A DNA stretch of 64,000 nt from Priestia abyssalis (GCF_002019595.1 NZ_KV917369.1:4790624-4854623); one strand, 5' to 3'. Shown: positions 45,874 to 55,486, numbered from the stretch's first letter. Numbers and translations are program-made. The notes: generated from the letters alone by a model not told the origin.

Positions 45874-46000
45874 ATGGGAAAGAAAAAATTTGGGAATGAA
45901 CGCGGGATTACTCTTGTGGAAGTTCTTGTTTCGCTTACACTTTTAAAAGAGCAGTAGTCCTTTTGTCCTTCTTTGTTGCACAGTACTTTGGAAAATAAAA
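45874..46000 (+). pseudogene. Broken type IV prepilin gene
   Basis: ATG 45874 follows a strong GGGAGAGGG site. 27 codons give a prepilin leader and helix start, GKKKFGNERG then ITLVEVLVSLTLL, and end at TAG 45957. In the overlapping frame from 45951 the helix continues as AVVLLSFFVAQYFGK before another stop at 45998. A single frameshift plus loss of the globular part explains both. This is the remnant of a PilV-like pilin gene at the head of the minor-pilin operon. Confidence 0.75.
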
Positions 46001-46112
46001 CAAGAGGATTAATTACTTCCAATAGTATAATTGGTAGGGAGGGTAAAACCGGTTTATTTATTCTCTTTATGAAGTATCTCGTTATAAAGGTAGTACGGAA
46101 ATGGAGGATAGC

Positions 46113-46505
46113 ATGAGTGATCAAGATGAAAAAGGCTTTACTTTAATTGAAGTCTTATTATCCATTATTATTTTAACAATTGTCCTTACAACCTTCTTTC
46201 AATTTTTCAGTCAGTCTATGTTGTTTTCTTCAAGGAATGTGGAAAAGCAACAGGCGATTCAAATCGTAAGACAACTTATGAACGAACTACAAGAAAATGA
46301 ACATGTCTATCCCATCAATGACGAAACAACCTTAAATGATCTTTTCTCAAAAGTTGATAATATAGAAGAACTGCAAAAAAAATTTGATATTTCCTTAACA
46401 CTACAACAGGAAGAAGCACTCATTCAGGTGCATGTGAAGGTACAATCTAGAAATTGGAATGATGTTTCTGCTGAAACATATGGATATATCTCTTCATCTC
46501 CATAA
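46113..46505 (+). CDS. Minor prepilin (PilV/GspI-like)
   Basis: 130 residues from ATG 46113, which has GGAGG upstream; an earlier in-frame ATG at 46101 is less likely. The leader MSDQDEKG is followed by FTLIEVLLSIIILTIVLTTF, with Glu5. The rest is polar and AT-rich in codon use. It is the first intact gene of a three-gene plus-strand operon of minor pilins. Minor pilins prime pilus assembly and form the tip. Confidence 0.85.
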   Translation: MSDQDEKGFTLIEVLLSIIILTIVLTTFFQFFSQSMLFSSRNVEKQQAIQIVRQLMNELQENEHVYPINDETTLNDLFSKVDNIEELQKKFDISLTLQQEEALIQVHVKVQSRNWNDVSAETYGYISSSP

Positions 46506-46519
46506 GGAAGGTCAACAAA

Positions 46520-46960
46520 ATGAAAGCTTTAAAAAACAATTACGGCGTTACATTGCTTGAGCTTTTAATAGTCCTCGCTATCGGGACCACCCTTTCCATT
46601 TTAGTCTGGGGTGTGCTAAACAACGCTGTCAAAACATATGATAAAACGGCCGAACATATTAACTTAAGACAAGAAGCCAATATATTAATTGAAACACTTT
46701 CTAATCGTCACAAACGGGAAGAAAATCTAGATATCCGATACGACAATCAAAATAAAAAATTATACATTAATGAACAGTTATTCAATGACAAGGGTTATAA
46801 GATTGATGTCTCTTTTAGAGGATCTACTAGGGAGGATTTATTTGACAACTCTTATCACATCACAAATCTTCAAAATCAAAAGCTGGTGCGTCTATATTTT
46901 AAGTTTTATGATGAAAACGGAAGTGAATACGAAATACAAACAACCATAAGCCGTTTATAA
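46520..46960 (+). CDS. Minor prepilin (PilW/GspJ-like)
   Basis: 146 residues. The leader MKALKNNYG precedes VTLLELLIVLAIGTTLSILV, again with Glu at +5. The remainder is Asn/Lys/Asp-rich and has no cysteine. It lies 14 bp after the previous minor pilin and 11 bp before the next gene. The assignment to PilW type comes from its second place in the V-W-X order. Confidence 0.8.
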   Translation: MKALKNNYGVTLLELLIVLAIGTTLSILVWGVLNNAVKTYDKTAEHINLRQEANILIETLSNRHKREENLDIRYDNQNKKLYINEQLFNDKGYKIDVSFRGSTREDLFDNSYHITNLQNQKLVRLYFKFYDENGSEYEIQTTISRL

Positions 46961-46971
46961 AGGTGATGTAG

Positions 46972-47922
46972 ATGAAAAATGAAAAAGGTTACACATTGCT
47001 CACAGTCCTGCTGATGATAGTTTTAATAACCACATTCGGGCTTGTATTAGCAAACGCCGCTTTTAATACAGCCAAACAAAATAATATAACAGAAGAAGAT
47101 GTCCAAGTTACAGACTTAGCAGAAATGGGTATTACCTATTTTGAAACAGAATTTCGCACTAAATTAAAAGTACATTTGGAAGATTTAGAAGAGGAACGGC
47201 AGCGATTAAGAGAAGAAGCAAGAGAACTCGGAACAGAAATGAACCTGCCGCCTATCAACTTAGTAAAGGAAAGCAAAGATGTAATTAGCACCATAATAGA
47301 AAGCCATCTCGTAGATAAGAGAGATGATCTATCGTTCCATTTCAAAATTGGGATTGACAGCGTTAATCAACAAGGTGAAAATCAAGCAATTATCGCTTAT
47401 ACAAGTACTGGATGCATCAAAGAATGCAATAGTCCTAAAAAGAAATATTCCATAACTGGAAAAATCGTTATTTCTAAAAATCCAGAAACTAATCCTGTCT
47501 TTCCTGATGAAATATCTTCTGACATGCTTCCACCCCATGTAACTAGTTGCACCTTTAAAAAGAATGGCCAACTTATAACTTCAACAGATTGTTATATAAA
47601 TCCAGGCAATAGTGATTGGACAGATGATATACACATGAATAATAATCAGACCATTCATATTCTGGGAAATGCTGATGTTAATACAATTAAATTCTCATCC
47701 GGAGCAATCGTTTGTGTATATGGAAGCCTTTTTGTAGATAGTATCCACGGGAATCCACATAACCGTTTCCTCTATGCACTTTCAGTAAATCCAGCGAGTC
47801 GGGTTAACATCGAAACAGATCCAGAAAAAGTTTATAAAGCTTGTCTTCCTCACCTGGACTTTTCTGATGATAACCTGGAGGATAACTGGGATATTTCCCT
47901 TGATGATCCTATTTATCAATGA
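46972..47922 (+). CDS. Large PilX-like minor pilin with a beta-rich C-terminus
   Basis: 316 residues. The N-terminus MKNEKG plus YTLLTVLLMIVLITTFGLVL is prepilin-like but has Thr at +5 rather than Glu, as in GspK/PilX-type tip proteins. A coiled segment (about 60-85) follows. The second half has four or five cysteines (CIKECN near 145, SCTF and DCYI near 195) and a stretch that reads like stacked beta strands (NQTIHILGNADVNTIKFSSG, AIVCVYGSLFVDSI). It would be a good candidate for the pilus tip or adhesin. I know of no described homologue. Confidence 0.72.
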   Translation: MKNEKGYTLLTVLLMIVLITTFGLVLANAAFNTAKQNNITEEDVQVTDLAEMGITYFETEFRTKLKVHLEDLEEERQRLREEARELGTEMNLPPINLVKESKDVISTIIESHLVDKRDDLSFHFKIGIDSVNQQGENQAIIAYTSTGCIKECNSPKKKYSITGKIVISKNPETNPVFPDEISSDMLPPHVTSCTFKKNGQLITSTDCYINPGNSDWTDDIHMNNNQTIHILGNADVNTIKFSSGAIVCVYGSLFVDSIHGNPHNRFLYALSVNPASRVNIETDPEKVYKACLPHLDFSDDNLEDNWDISLDDPIYQ

Positions 47923-47940
47923 TGATCCGTTCTTATGAAT

Positions 47941-47984
47941 AAAAGGGCCGGAATCTCAATGCTTCTTGAGACTCCGGCCCTTTT
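47941..47984. terminator. Bidirectional terminator between minor pilins and folC
   Basis: A stem of about 18 bp, AAAAGGGCCGGA-TCTCAA with its complement, A-run before and T-run after. It ends at the folC stop codon and serves both converging units. Confidence 0.88.
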
Positions 47985-49279
47985 TATAGTAGTTCCTTCC
48001 TTACCTCCGAAATAAAATACAATGATCCCGTCACAATCAACATGTCTTTCTCTTTTCTCAGCCTCTCTTTCCCTTGCGCTAACGCAAGCTGCCAATCCTC
48101 TTCAAACAAGACATTTTCTTCTTGAACAATTTCATATAGTTCTTCCGCCCCATAAGCCCTAGGAAAATCAAAGCTCGTAAATGTCAGTGAGGCAGCGACT
48201 TCTTTAAGCTTCTCGATCATATCCTTCGCATCTTTGTCTTTTAAACAACTAAATATAATATGAATCTTTTTATCCTCGTAATGCAGCCTCAACGTCGAAA
48301 CAAGGCTTTCCACTCCCTGAAGATTATGCGCTCCATCAACGATCACAAGCGGGTTATCACTCATTTTTTCAAAACGTCCGATCCATTTTGCTGCACGTAA
48401 CCCTTCACGAATGTGTTCTTCCTCAATGACCGCTTCACCGTGCTGCTGTAAATAAACAGCGGCCATCGCTGCAAGCGACGCATTTTTCACTTGATGATAA
48501 CCCATCATCGTAATGTGCAAATCCGTTAATGTACCGGTTGGCATTTCAAGAGAAAACTTTTCGCCTGACTGTAATGTTTCATACGAAACATTGTGAAAAT
48601 CTTTTCCTAACAAATACAAAGGAGCTTGTTTCCCAGCTGCTGTTTCCACTATAATTTCCTGTGCTTCCTTTTGGTCGACAGCCGAAATAAGCGGTACTCC
48701 TTGCTTAATGATTCCCGCTTTTTCTTTCGTAATCTCTTCCACCGTTTCACCTAAAATATGCGTATGGTCAAATCCAATGTTTGTAATGATGGTTAAGATT
48801 GGTTCTAAAACATTCGTTGAATCAAGGCGGCCGCCTAAGCCCGTTTCAAAAATGACAAAGTCTTGCTTGTTTAGTTTTCCGAAATAATAAAACGCCATGA
48901 TGGTGATCACTTCAAACTCCGTCGCTTCCCCTAACTCTGTTGTCTCCAATTGTTCGACAACAGGTCGAACCGCGTTCACAAGATGAATCATGTCTTCATC
49001 TGAAATTGGCTGTCCATCCACACTAATTCGCTCATTAAAAGTTTCAATATATGGTGATGTGAAGGTGCCTACTTGATAACCCGATTGCTGTAAAATGTTA
49101 CGCAAATAACAGACGGTTGAGCCTTTCCCATTTGTCCCTGCCACATGAATGGCTTTCATATGATGATGCGGATTCCCCAATTGCTCGAGCATCCATGCCA
49201 TCCTCTCCAACCCAGGTTTGATTCCAAAACGAAGCCGATTATGAATCCATTCTAACGCTTCCATATAAGTCTCCATCAT
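47984..49279 (-). CDS. folC: Folylpolyglutamate/dihydrofolate synthase FolC
   Basis: About 431 residues. The P-loop IHVAGTNGKGSTVCYLRNIL (near 43) and FTSPYIETFNERISVDG (near 75) are diagnostic. FETGLGGRLDSTNV and VVDGAHNLQGVESL lie in the Mur-ligase-like body. It adds glutamate to folates. I place the start at ATG 49279 with AAGGG upstream; the frame is open to 49291 with a GTG. In B. subtilis folC follows valS, the same order as here. Confidence 0.94.
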   Translation of the reverse strand: MMETYMEALEWIHNRLRFGIKPGLERMAWMLEQLGNPHHHMKAIHVAGTNGKGSTVCYLRNILQQSGYQVGTFTSPYIETFNERISVDGQPISDEDMIHLVNAVRPVVEQLETTELGEATEFEVITIMAFYYFGKLNKQDFVIFETGLGGRLDSTNVLEPILTIITNIGFDHTHILGETVEEITKEKAGIIKQGVPLISAVDQKEAQEIIVETAAGKQAPLYLLGKDFHNVSYETLQSGEKFSLEMPTGTLTDLHITMMGYHQVKNASLAAMAAVYLQQHGEAVIEEEHIREGLRAAKWIGRFEKMSDNPLVIVDGAHNLQGVESLVSTLRLHYEDKKIHIIFSCLKDKDAKDMIEKLKEVAASLTFTSFDFPRAYGAEELYEIVQEENVLFEEDWQLALAQGKERLRKEKDMLIVTGSLYFISEVRKELL

Positions 49280-49384
49280 TCTGCCCTTCACCCTTCTATC
49301 TATATTTCTATACTTTGATTTTTCATCTTCACTAGAGACTAATTATATAGAAAAAAGACACTGCCGTACAGACAGTGTCTTTCT

Positions 49385-49453
49385 TGATGGTGTCTAGCTC
49401 CAGGCGCCATCGGCTCGAGGTCATAAGCCGATAGAGGCGCCTTGCGCTTTTCT
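49385..49453. repeat. Dispersed TAGCTCCAG repeat, short copy
   Basis: Between valS and folC. GGTGTCTAGCTCCAGGCGCC at one end and GGCGCCTTGCGCTTTTCTTA at the other, with an internal ATCGGCT/AGCCGAT hairpin. It is a short version of the 12966-13133 element in the opposite orientation. It may double as the valS terminator. Confidence 0.65.
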
Positions 49454-49455
49454 TA

Positions 49456-52101
49456 TTAACCTTTTAACTCAGCAATACGAGCTTCAACGGACGTACGTTT
49501 TTCAACGTAGTCTGCTTCTTTCTTGCGCTCTTCTTCAATTACATTTGCCGGTGCTTTCGCAATAAAGCCTTGGTTGCTTAATTTCTTTTGTACGCGCTCG
49601 ACTTCTTTGTTCCACTTGTCTAATTCTTTTTCAAGACGCTTAATTTCTTCCTCAACGTTAATTAAGCCCTCAAGCGGCAAAATAAGCTCCGCACCTGTTA
49701 CAACGGCACTCATTGCTTTATCTGCTGCTTCTACTTCCATTGCGATGACAAGCTCGCTTGGATTACAGAAACGCTCTAAGTAAGCGCGGTTCTTTTCAAG
49801 CTGTCCTTGAATGTTGGCATCTTTCGCCTTAATGTGAAGCTTCACTTGCTTGCTCATCGGCGTATTCACTTCCGCACGGATATTACGCACAGCGCGAATG
49901 ATATCTACCAATAAGCGCATTTCCTCAGCCGCTTCCGTATCCATTAAGTCTGTACGCACTTCCGGCCATTTCGCTGTTGTAATCGATTCGCCTTCATGCG
50001 GCAAGTTCTGCCAAATTTCCTCGGTAATAAACGGCATAAATGGGTGTAGAAGGCGCATTGTGTTGTCTAATACGTAAGCCAGGATGGAGCGAGTCGTTTT
50101 CTTTGCTGCTTCATCTTCTCCGTAAAGCGGCAATTTCGCCATTTCAATGTACCAATCACAGAAATCATCCCAGATGAAGTTATAAAGAACGCGGCCTACT
50201 TCACCGAACTCATACTTCTCAGCAAGCTTCGTGACCGTTTCGATTGTTTCATTCAAACGAGTCAAAATCCATTTATCTGCAACAGATTTTTCACCGCTTA
50301 AATCAATTTCTTCATATGTCAAGCCAGCCATGTTCATTAATGCAAAGCGAGAAGCGTTCCAAATTTTGTTCGCAAAATTCCACGTTGCCTCTACTTTTTC
50401 CGTGCTGTAGCGCAAATCTTGACCAGGTGAAGAGCCTGTTGACAAGAAATAACGTAATGAGTCCGCACCGTACTGATCGATGACTTCCATCGGATCAACA
50501 CCGTTGCCAAGAGACTTACTCATTTTGCGTCCTTGTGCATCACGTACCAGGCCGTGAATTAACACATCTTTAAATGGACGTTTGCCAGTAAACTCAAGAC
50601 CTTGGAAAATCATGCGTGATACCCAGAAGAAAATGATGTCATAACCTGTCACCAGTACATCAGTCGGATAAAAACGCTGATAATCGATTGACTCGGTATC
50701 AGGCCAGCCCATTGTCGAGAACGGCCATAATGCAGAACTGAACCACGTATCCAATACGTCATTATCCTGTTCCCAATTCTCGATATCTGCCGGCGGCTCA
50801 TGATCGACATGAACCTCGCCTGTTTCCTTATGGTACCAGGCCGGAATGCGGTGCCCCCACCATAATTGACGAGAAATACACCAGTCGCGAATATTTTCCA
50901 TCCAGTGTAAGTATGTTTTCTCGAAACGATCCGGTACGAAGTTCACTTTTTCGTCAGCCAAATTTTGCAATTCAATGGACGCATCCGCTAATGGCTGCAT
51001 TTTCACGAACCATTGCGTAGAAAGGTATGGTTCTACAACCGCACCACTGCGTTCGCTGTGGCCGACAGAGTGCATATGGTCTTCGATTTTAAACAACACG
51101 CCTTCTTCTTGAAGATCTTTGACGATTTGCTTACGGCATTCGAAACGATCCATTCCTTCATATTTGCCGGCTTTGTCATTCATCGTGCCATCCGGATTCA
51201 TGACAAGAATACGCTCTAAATTATGGCGGTTTCCGATTTCAAAGTCGTTCGGATCATGCGCCGGTGTAATTTTAACCGCTCCTGAACCGAATTCCATATC
51301 CACATAGTCATCGCCTACGATTGGAATTTCACGGCCTGTAATCGGAAGAACAACCATTTTGCCAATTAAGTGTTTATAACGCTCATCTTCCGGGTGAACA
51401 GCAACTGCTGTATCTCCAAGCATCGTTTCCGGACGGGTTGTCGCAATTTCAATATGGCCGGAACCATCCGCTAACGGGTAGCGCATATGATAAAACGCAC
51501 CTTGTACATCTTTATAAATAACCTCGATGTCTGATAACGCTGTTTTCGTTGCAGGATCCCAGTTAATGATGTATTCACCACGGTAAATCAACCCTTTTTT
51601 ATAAAGAGTCACGAATACTTCACGTACCGCTTTAGACAGACCTTCATCCAACGTAAAGCGTTCACGGGAATAATCAAGGCCAAGACCAAGCTTTGCCCAT
51701 TGTGCACGAATATGACTCGCATATTCTTCTTTCCATTTCCATGTTTCTTCGACGAATTTTTCGCGCCCTAAATCGTAGCGTGAAATCCCTTCATGGCGAA
51801 GTTTTTCTTCTACTTTTGCTTGCGTCGCGATTCCCGCATGATCCATACCGGGAAGCCATAACACATCAAATCCTTGCATGCGCTTCATTCGTGTTACGAT
51901 ATCTTGCAGCGTCGTATCCCACGCGTGCCCTAAATGGAGCTTACCTGTTACGTTTGGCGGCGGAATAACGATTGTATAAGGCTGTTTTTCCTGATCATTC
52001 GTTGCTTCAAAAAACTTTCCGTCAAGCCAGTATTTGTAACGATTGGCTTCAACGGCTTTCGGATCGTATTTTGTTGACATGGTGATTTCCTGTTCTGCCA
52101 T
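49456..52101 (-). CDS. valS: Valyl-tRNA synthetase
   Basis: 881 residues, the family length. Class I motifs are [15 protein letters not shown] (HIGH box, near 48) and [11 protein letters not shown] (KMSKS box, near 525). The editing domain lies between (about 190-345). The anticodon-binding domain and a C-terminal coiled-coil arm (about 810-881) complete it. Ribosome-binding site GGAGG precedes ATG 52101. Its leader is a T-box riboswitch, so expression rises when tRNA-Val is uncharged. Confidence 0.98.
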   Translation of the reverse strand: MAEQEITMSTKYDPKAVEANRYKYWLDGKFFEATNDQEKQPYTIVIPPPNVTGKLHLGHAWDTTLQDIVTRMKRMQGFDVLWLPGMDHAGIATQAKVEEKLRHEGISRYDLGREKFVEETWKWKEEYASHIRAQWAKLGLGLDYSRERFTLDEGLSKAVREVFVTLYKKGLIYRGEYIINWDPATKTALSDIEVIYKDVQGAFYHMRYPLADGSGHIEIATTRPETMLGDTAVAVHPEDERYKHLIGKMVVLPITGREIPIVGDDYVDMEFGSGAVKITPAHDPNDFEIGNRHNLERILVMNPDGTMNDKAGKYEGMDRFECRKQIVKDLQEEGVLFKIEDHMHSVGHSERSGAVVEPYLSTQWFVKMQPLADASIELQNLADEKVNFVPDRFEKTYLHWMENIRDWCISRQLWWGHRIPAWYHKETGEVHVDHEPPADIENWEQDNDVLDTWFSSALWPFSTMGWPDTESIDYQRFYPTDVLVTGYDIIFFWVSRMIFQGLEFTGKRPFKDVLIHGLVRDAQGRKMSKSLGNGVDPMEVIDQYGADSLRYFLSTGSSPGQDLRYSTEKVEATWNFANKIWNASRFALMNMAGLTYEEIDLSGEKSVADKWILTRLNETIETVTKLAEKYEFGEVGRVLYNFIWDDFCDWYIEMAKLPLYGEDEAAKKTTRSILAYVLDNTMRLLHPFMPFITEEIWQNLPHEGESITTAKWPEVRTDLMDTEAAEEMRLLVDIIRAVRNIRAEVNTPMSKQVKLHIKAKDANIQGQLEKNRAYLERFCNPSELVIAMEVEAADKAMSAVVTGAELILPLEGLINVEEEIKRLEKELDKWNKEVERVQKKLSNQGFIAKAPANVIEEERKKEADYVEKRTSVEARIAELKG

Positions 52102-52130
52102 TTTTCCTTACCTCCATCAAATAAATAAAA

Positions 52131-52474
52131 AACTCCTTTCATCACATAAAAGGACGAAAGGAGTGAGTTTCGCGGTACCACCTTTTTTCATAAGCCTTAT
52201 GTATAAACGGATAGGCTTATGCACTTAAACAGATAACGGTCTGTTCCGTCTTTTTCTACTAAGATACTTGTAAAGGTTGTTCAAAAAGTATCACGTTCAA
52301 AAAAGCTGCTCATGGGCGACATTCGAGCGTGACGATCCTAAGAAGTCTCACAGCCAAGGACTTCTCTTTCTGAAGGCGTACACTGCCCTACTCTTCCCAA
52401 TCAGGGCGTTTTTATATAGAGGAAACTTCCATCTGCGGGACTTACTGCCCGTTAACGACGGATTAAAAAGTCTC
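52131..52474 (-). ncRNA. T-box riboswitch (tRNA-Val) upstream of valS
   Basis: On the minus strand the leader has the stem I signatures GGGAAGAGTAGGGC (about 52390-52403) and CTTGGCTGTGAGACTT. The specifier region GAATGTCGCCC carries a GTC valine codon. The T-box core GGTGGTACCGCG (about 52171-52182) follows. An ACTCCTTTC/GAAAGGAGT terminator stem with a TTTTTTATTT tail ends it at 52131-52165. Uncharged tRNA-Val would favour the antiterminator. Confidence 0.93.
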
Positions 52475-52480
52475 GTAACT

Positions 52481-52510
52481 ATACTATATGAAAAATCTAT
52501 CAATCGTCAA
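52481..52510 (-). promoter_or_regulatory. Sigma-A promoter of valS T-box transcript
   Basis: TTGACG (52505-52510), 18 bp, TAGTAT (52481-52486), reading leftward. Confidence 0.7.
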
Positions 52511-52634
52511 TAATCTTCTCCATTTTTTTCGTGTCGTATTCATATTTCGGAAAAATTGATACAAAATTCACCATAGTCTCCCTCTCTTCATACGATACAC
52601 TAGGCAAACTCTACAGAAGAAAGGACAAGATACG

Positions 52635-52826
52635 ATGAAAAAACGGTTTAACTCGTACAAATTTCAAAAGTGGACGCGTAATGCCAGTGCCGTTTGTGCT
52701 CAGTTCATCATTCCATTAACTATCTTCCAAGCGGTTCGGACCGTTTTTTTCCCGACCACCTTTGATGTGCTGCTTTTAACATTACTTATCATTTTGGCTG
52801 CCGCCGTCTATTTGGAATGGGTGTGA
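52635..52826 (+). CDS. Small membrane protein, unknown function
   Basis: 63 residues, plus strand, with AAAGGA ten bases before ATG. A basic start (MKKRFNSYKFQKWTRN) leads into two hydrophobic segments, about 19-38 and 42-62, ending in YLEWV. It lies alone between the valS leader and ysxE. I do not recognise the family. The arrangement and proper ribosome-binding site make it a likely real gene. Confidence 0.6.
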   Translation: MKKRFNSYKFQKWTRNASAVCAQFIIPLTIFQAVRTVFFPTTFDVLLLTLLIILAAAVYLEWV

Positions 52827-52917
52827 AAGAAGGAAAAAATTTTCGCTATCAGGTGCGGGCAGACGGTTCTCTCCTAATGAAAAAATCCCCTGAAAAGACG
52901 ACGATTAAAAACAAAAA

Positions 52918-52955
52918 GCAAGCCATATACATAACAAAAGTTACGTATTGGCTTG
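52918..52955 (-). terminator. Terminator overlapping the end of ysxE
   Basis: GCAAGCCA and ATACATAAC pair with GTTACGTAT and TGGCTTGC. On the minus strand it is followed by TTTTTGTTTTT. The ysxE stop codon lies inside the stem. Confidence 0.7.
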
Positions 52956-53993
52956 CGCTTGTGCGGCCTGTTCGGCAGCAGCTTTTTTTTGTTGTTCTGC
53001 CTGCATGATTCTTGTCAGCAGCTGTTCAATATTTTTCATATGCCAATAGGCTGCTACTAATGCCTGAACATGCTTCATCTCTGTTTGGGATTTCCGTTCG
53101 TTCCGGTATCGGTCAACCGCCCTGACAATCGATTCCGGAAACGCTAAATAGCTGTAGAACAAAAGCAGCTCCTCTTCTTTTAAGGGAAAACGCTGCTGAT
53201 AAGTCGTAAACCATTCATAATTTTCATAACTTTGGATGGGATATGTTTTAAATGCCCGGAAATAAAAGGACATGATATCATAAATAGGAGAGGCTTCCTT
53301 TGCTTGTTCAAAATTAATAAAGTACCCATTTCCATTCTCGTCATACACGAAGTGTTTAGAAGACAACTTTCCATGGATTGTGACGAGTCTGGCATTTTCT
53401 TTTTCCTTCATGATTTCATACCATTCATCAAGCTTATTGCGGGCAAACTCCAATGCTTGCGAGCATTCATGGTAAAACATACAAAAGTATAATTCAAACG
53501 GGGCCATGTAAACTTTTTGTTCACATTCAGCCACATATTTTTCTAAATCTTCTTTTCGGTCTTCCCATTGTTTCTTCAATAAATCATAATGGCTCTTTAC
53601 TTCTTCTTCCTTCAGTTTTATATCGTGTGACGTAATCGAATGAAGCTGGGCCAGTTCTTGAAACAATTTGTGATAGCGAATGTCCCGTTCTTCTTTCGGC
53701 TCATTTGGGAGCCACGGCATCATATAGTAAGCGTTAGTACCTTCATATACGATATACTGACCGTCATGCGTGTGATACGGGCGAACCATTTTCATAAACC
53801 CTTTTTGAGAGAGCGCACTCATGGCTTGAATAAAATCCGTTCCTTGCCTGGAAGAAGAAGCCAGCTTTTTTAAAGCAAATGTACCTTTATCTGTATATAC
53901 TTTTTTTATCTTTCCATAATCTTCTACAAAGTCCACCTTTAACCGATACGGATTCAGCAACTCTTGATAATCAACAATCGTCTCGTAACTCAC
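52941..53993 (-). CDS. ysxE: YsxE, CotS-family pseudokinase
   Basis: 350 residues, GTG start. It has the aminoglycoside-phosphotransferase fold found in spore-coat proteins, but the active site is degenerate. The catalytic HGD reads IHGKLSSKHFVY, the following Asn is absent, and the metal-binding DFD reads INFEQ. It is therefore probably not a kinase. It lies directly after spoVID, on which YsxE-type coat proteins depend. An Ala/Gln-rich C-terminus (AEQAAQAQANT) is unusual. Confidence 0.88.
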   Translation of the reverse strand: MSYETIVDYQELLNPYRLKVDFVEDYGKIKKVYTDKGTFALKKLASSSRQGTDFIQAMSALSQKGFMKMVRPYHTHDGQYIVYEGTNAYYMMPWLPNEPKEERDIRYHKLFQELAQLHSITSHDIKLKEEEVKSHYDLLKKQWEDRKEDLEKYVAECEQKVYMAPFELYFCMFYHECSQALEFARNKLDEWYEIMKEKENARLVTIHGKLSSKHFVYDENGNGYFINFEQAKEASPIYDIMSFYFRAFKTYPIQSYENYEWFTTYQQRFPLKEEELLLFYSYLAFPESIVRAVDRYRNERKSQTEMKHVQALVAAYWHMKNIEQLLTRIMQAEQQKKAAAEQAAQAQANT

Positions 53994-54065
53994 TCGCTTT
54001 CCCTCATTTTATCAAAGTCTAAGAAAAGATCGAACAGTAACACAGCTGCGCAATATATAACTTCA

Positions 54066-54190
54066 CGTTAATTTTCTAACATCACTATCGCTTTTTATTC
54101 TGTTCTCGCATCTTAGAATAGTCTCACAAAGGTTCTCGTATAAGCAGCTGGCAAGAACCCGCAAGGGAGCTTGACAGCCGCTTATGCTTA
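54066..54190. repeat. Left member of an inverted repeat pair flanking spoVID
   Basis: About 125 bp between ysxE and spoVID. It matches the reverse complement of 55572-55722. Best shared stretches are AAGGTTCTCGTATAAGC, AGAATAG, and AGCCGCTTATGC. It contains a CTGGCAAGAACCC... hairpin. It was not recognised as a known insertion sequence and has no coding capacity. Confidence 0.65.
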
Positions 54191-54230
54191 AGTAAGCTAG
54201 CATGGGTGCTCTTTGCTCATGTTAAATTAT

Positions 54231-55439
54231 TTAAGTGGATTTAAATATTGATCCTACTGGAATATTTAAAATTGTTCCCTCGGAAAGATCATGTTCATCT
54301 TCAATATTATTCACTCGAAGCAAATTTTGTACATTTGTATCATAGCGCTCGGCAATTTGCTCGAGTGAATCTCCATTTTGAACAATGCACATTTTTAAGC
54401 GCGAAAAGTCCTCTTCTTCATTTTTTGAAAAAAGCTGTGTTAAATAAAGAGCATTTTCTTTACGCACCGCTTTCTCCTGGCCTTCTTCTTGCTCTACTTG
54501 CTCAGCCTTTGGAACTTCGGCATATTGCTGATAAGCCTTTTCCCTTGTCTCTGCTTCCTCATTCTCCTCTTCCGCCCATAAAGGAATCATATTTTTGGGT
54601 CTCAGCTCAAAAGAAGGTACGGCAGCTTCCGCTTCATGGGGCTGGTCTTTTTTCACTTCTACTTCAAACGGTTCATACAACTCCTTTCCATGGGATGGAC
54701 TGGAATCAGCAAAGTAAGAATCAGGCGCTGCATCACCTGCAGATAGACGTTCTATTCCCTGTACCTCTTGCTGCTCTTCATTATATTCCTCAAGTTGCTG
54801 AGACAACGGTTCAAATTCAATTACAGCCTGTTCGTCTTCCTGTTGCTCTTCCTCCAATTCATTACCATTCCGGTATAACGGCTCAAATTCAAATTCATCT
54901 GCTTCTTCTTCCTGCTGCTCTAAAAATATGGTTTGTTCGGTCTCTTCCTGTTGTGCTTCCGTTATTTCCTCTTGCTCTTCATCTTCTAATCTGGCTACAC
55001 TTTGCTGTTCTCCGTACAAACCTGTAATGGAAAGGTCTGCGGTTAAACTCAAATTGTTTTCAGACGGAAAATCATAGTCAAACATATCAATAGACACATA
55101 TACGTCTTCTAGATTTTGAATGCGGTTTTTCGGTATCGTGATATCGAGCGGAAACTGATGTTGGAACTCCGACATTCCATCTTCGCGAAGCATCACCTCA
55201 TGTACTTGTTTGCCATTCGTATATTCACGTAAAGATTGCTCTTCAGTATCGCTTTGAACATTTTTATATTCCCCTGTTAATATTAAAGCCCCACGGATGG
55301 ACACATATTGGTCATCTTCTTGGATGGAGATATTTGGATCTAATGAAATGGATAATAACTCGCTCACTTCCTGTCCCCTTTGGAACCATATGGATTCTTC
55401 AATTGAAAAACGTAAGCATGATAGATTGTCCTGTGTCAA
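54231..55439 (-). CDS. spoVID: Spore coat morphogenetic protein SpoVID
   Basis: 402 residues with a TTG start at 55439 behind GGAGGAG. An N-terminal beta-rich domain (about 1-145, LRFSIEESIWFQRGQEV and SIRGALILTGEYK) drives coat encasement. A very acidic Glu/Gln-rich middle (about 150-350) follows. A C-terminal LysM domain (about 352-398) has CIVQNGDSLEQIAERYDTN. SpoVID binds SafA and SpoIVA at the forespore surface; safA is also in this window. A sigma-E-like promoter lies upstream. The gene is flanked by inverted repeats. Confidence 0.94.
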   Translation of the reverse strand: MTQDNLSCLRFSIEESIWFQRGQEVSELLSISLDPNISIQEDDQYVSIRGALILTGEYKNVQSDTEEQSLREYTNGKQVHEVMLREDGMSEFQHQFPLDITIPKNRIQNLEDVYVSIDMFDYDFPSENNLSLTADLSITGLYGEQQSVARLEDEEQEEITEAQQEETEQTIFLEQQEEEADEFEFEPLYRNGNELEEEQQEDEQAVIEFEPLSQQLEEYNEEQQEVQGIERLSAGDAAPDSYFADSSPSHGKELYEPFEVEVKKDQPHEAEAAVPSFELRPKNMIPLWAEEENEEAETREKAYQQYAEVPKAEQVEQEEGQEKAVRKENALYLTQLFSKNEEEDFSRLKMCIVQNGDSLEQIAERYDTNVQNLLRVNNIEDEHDLSEGTILNIPVGSIFKST

Positions 55440-55486
55440 CTCCTACTCCTCCTTTCAAAACATCTGCCAATTGTCGATGTCATTAC

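Noticed and set aside
52273-52300. GGTTGTTCAAAAAG near the valS leader looked like another copy of the GTTCAAAA repeat.
   Set aside because: The stretch lies inside the T-box leader and only about 14 bases match, without the partner end.
52817-53008. Second small plus-strand frame after the 63-residue membrane protein.
   Set aside because: It overlaps the ysxE coding end and a terminator hairpin and shows no ribosome-binding site.
54248-55027. A 259-codon plus-strand frame rich in Leu, Pro and His opposite spoVID.
   Set aside because: It is the antisense shadow of the Glu/Gln-rich SpoVID middle region and has no ribosome-binding site.
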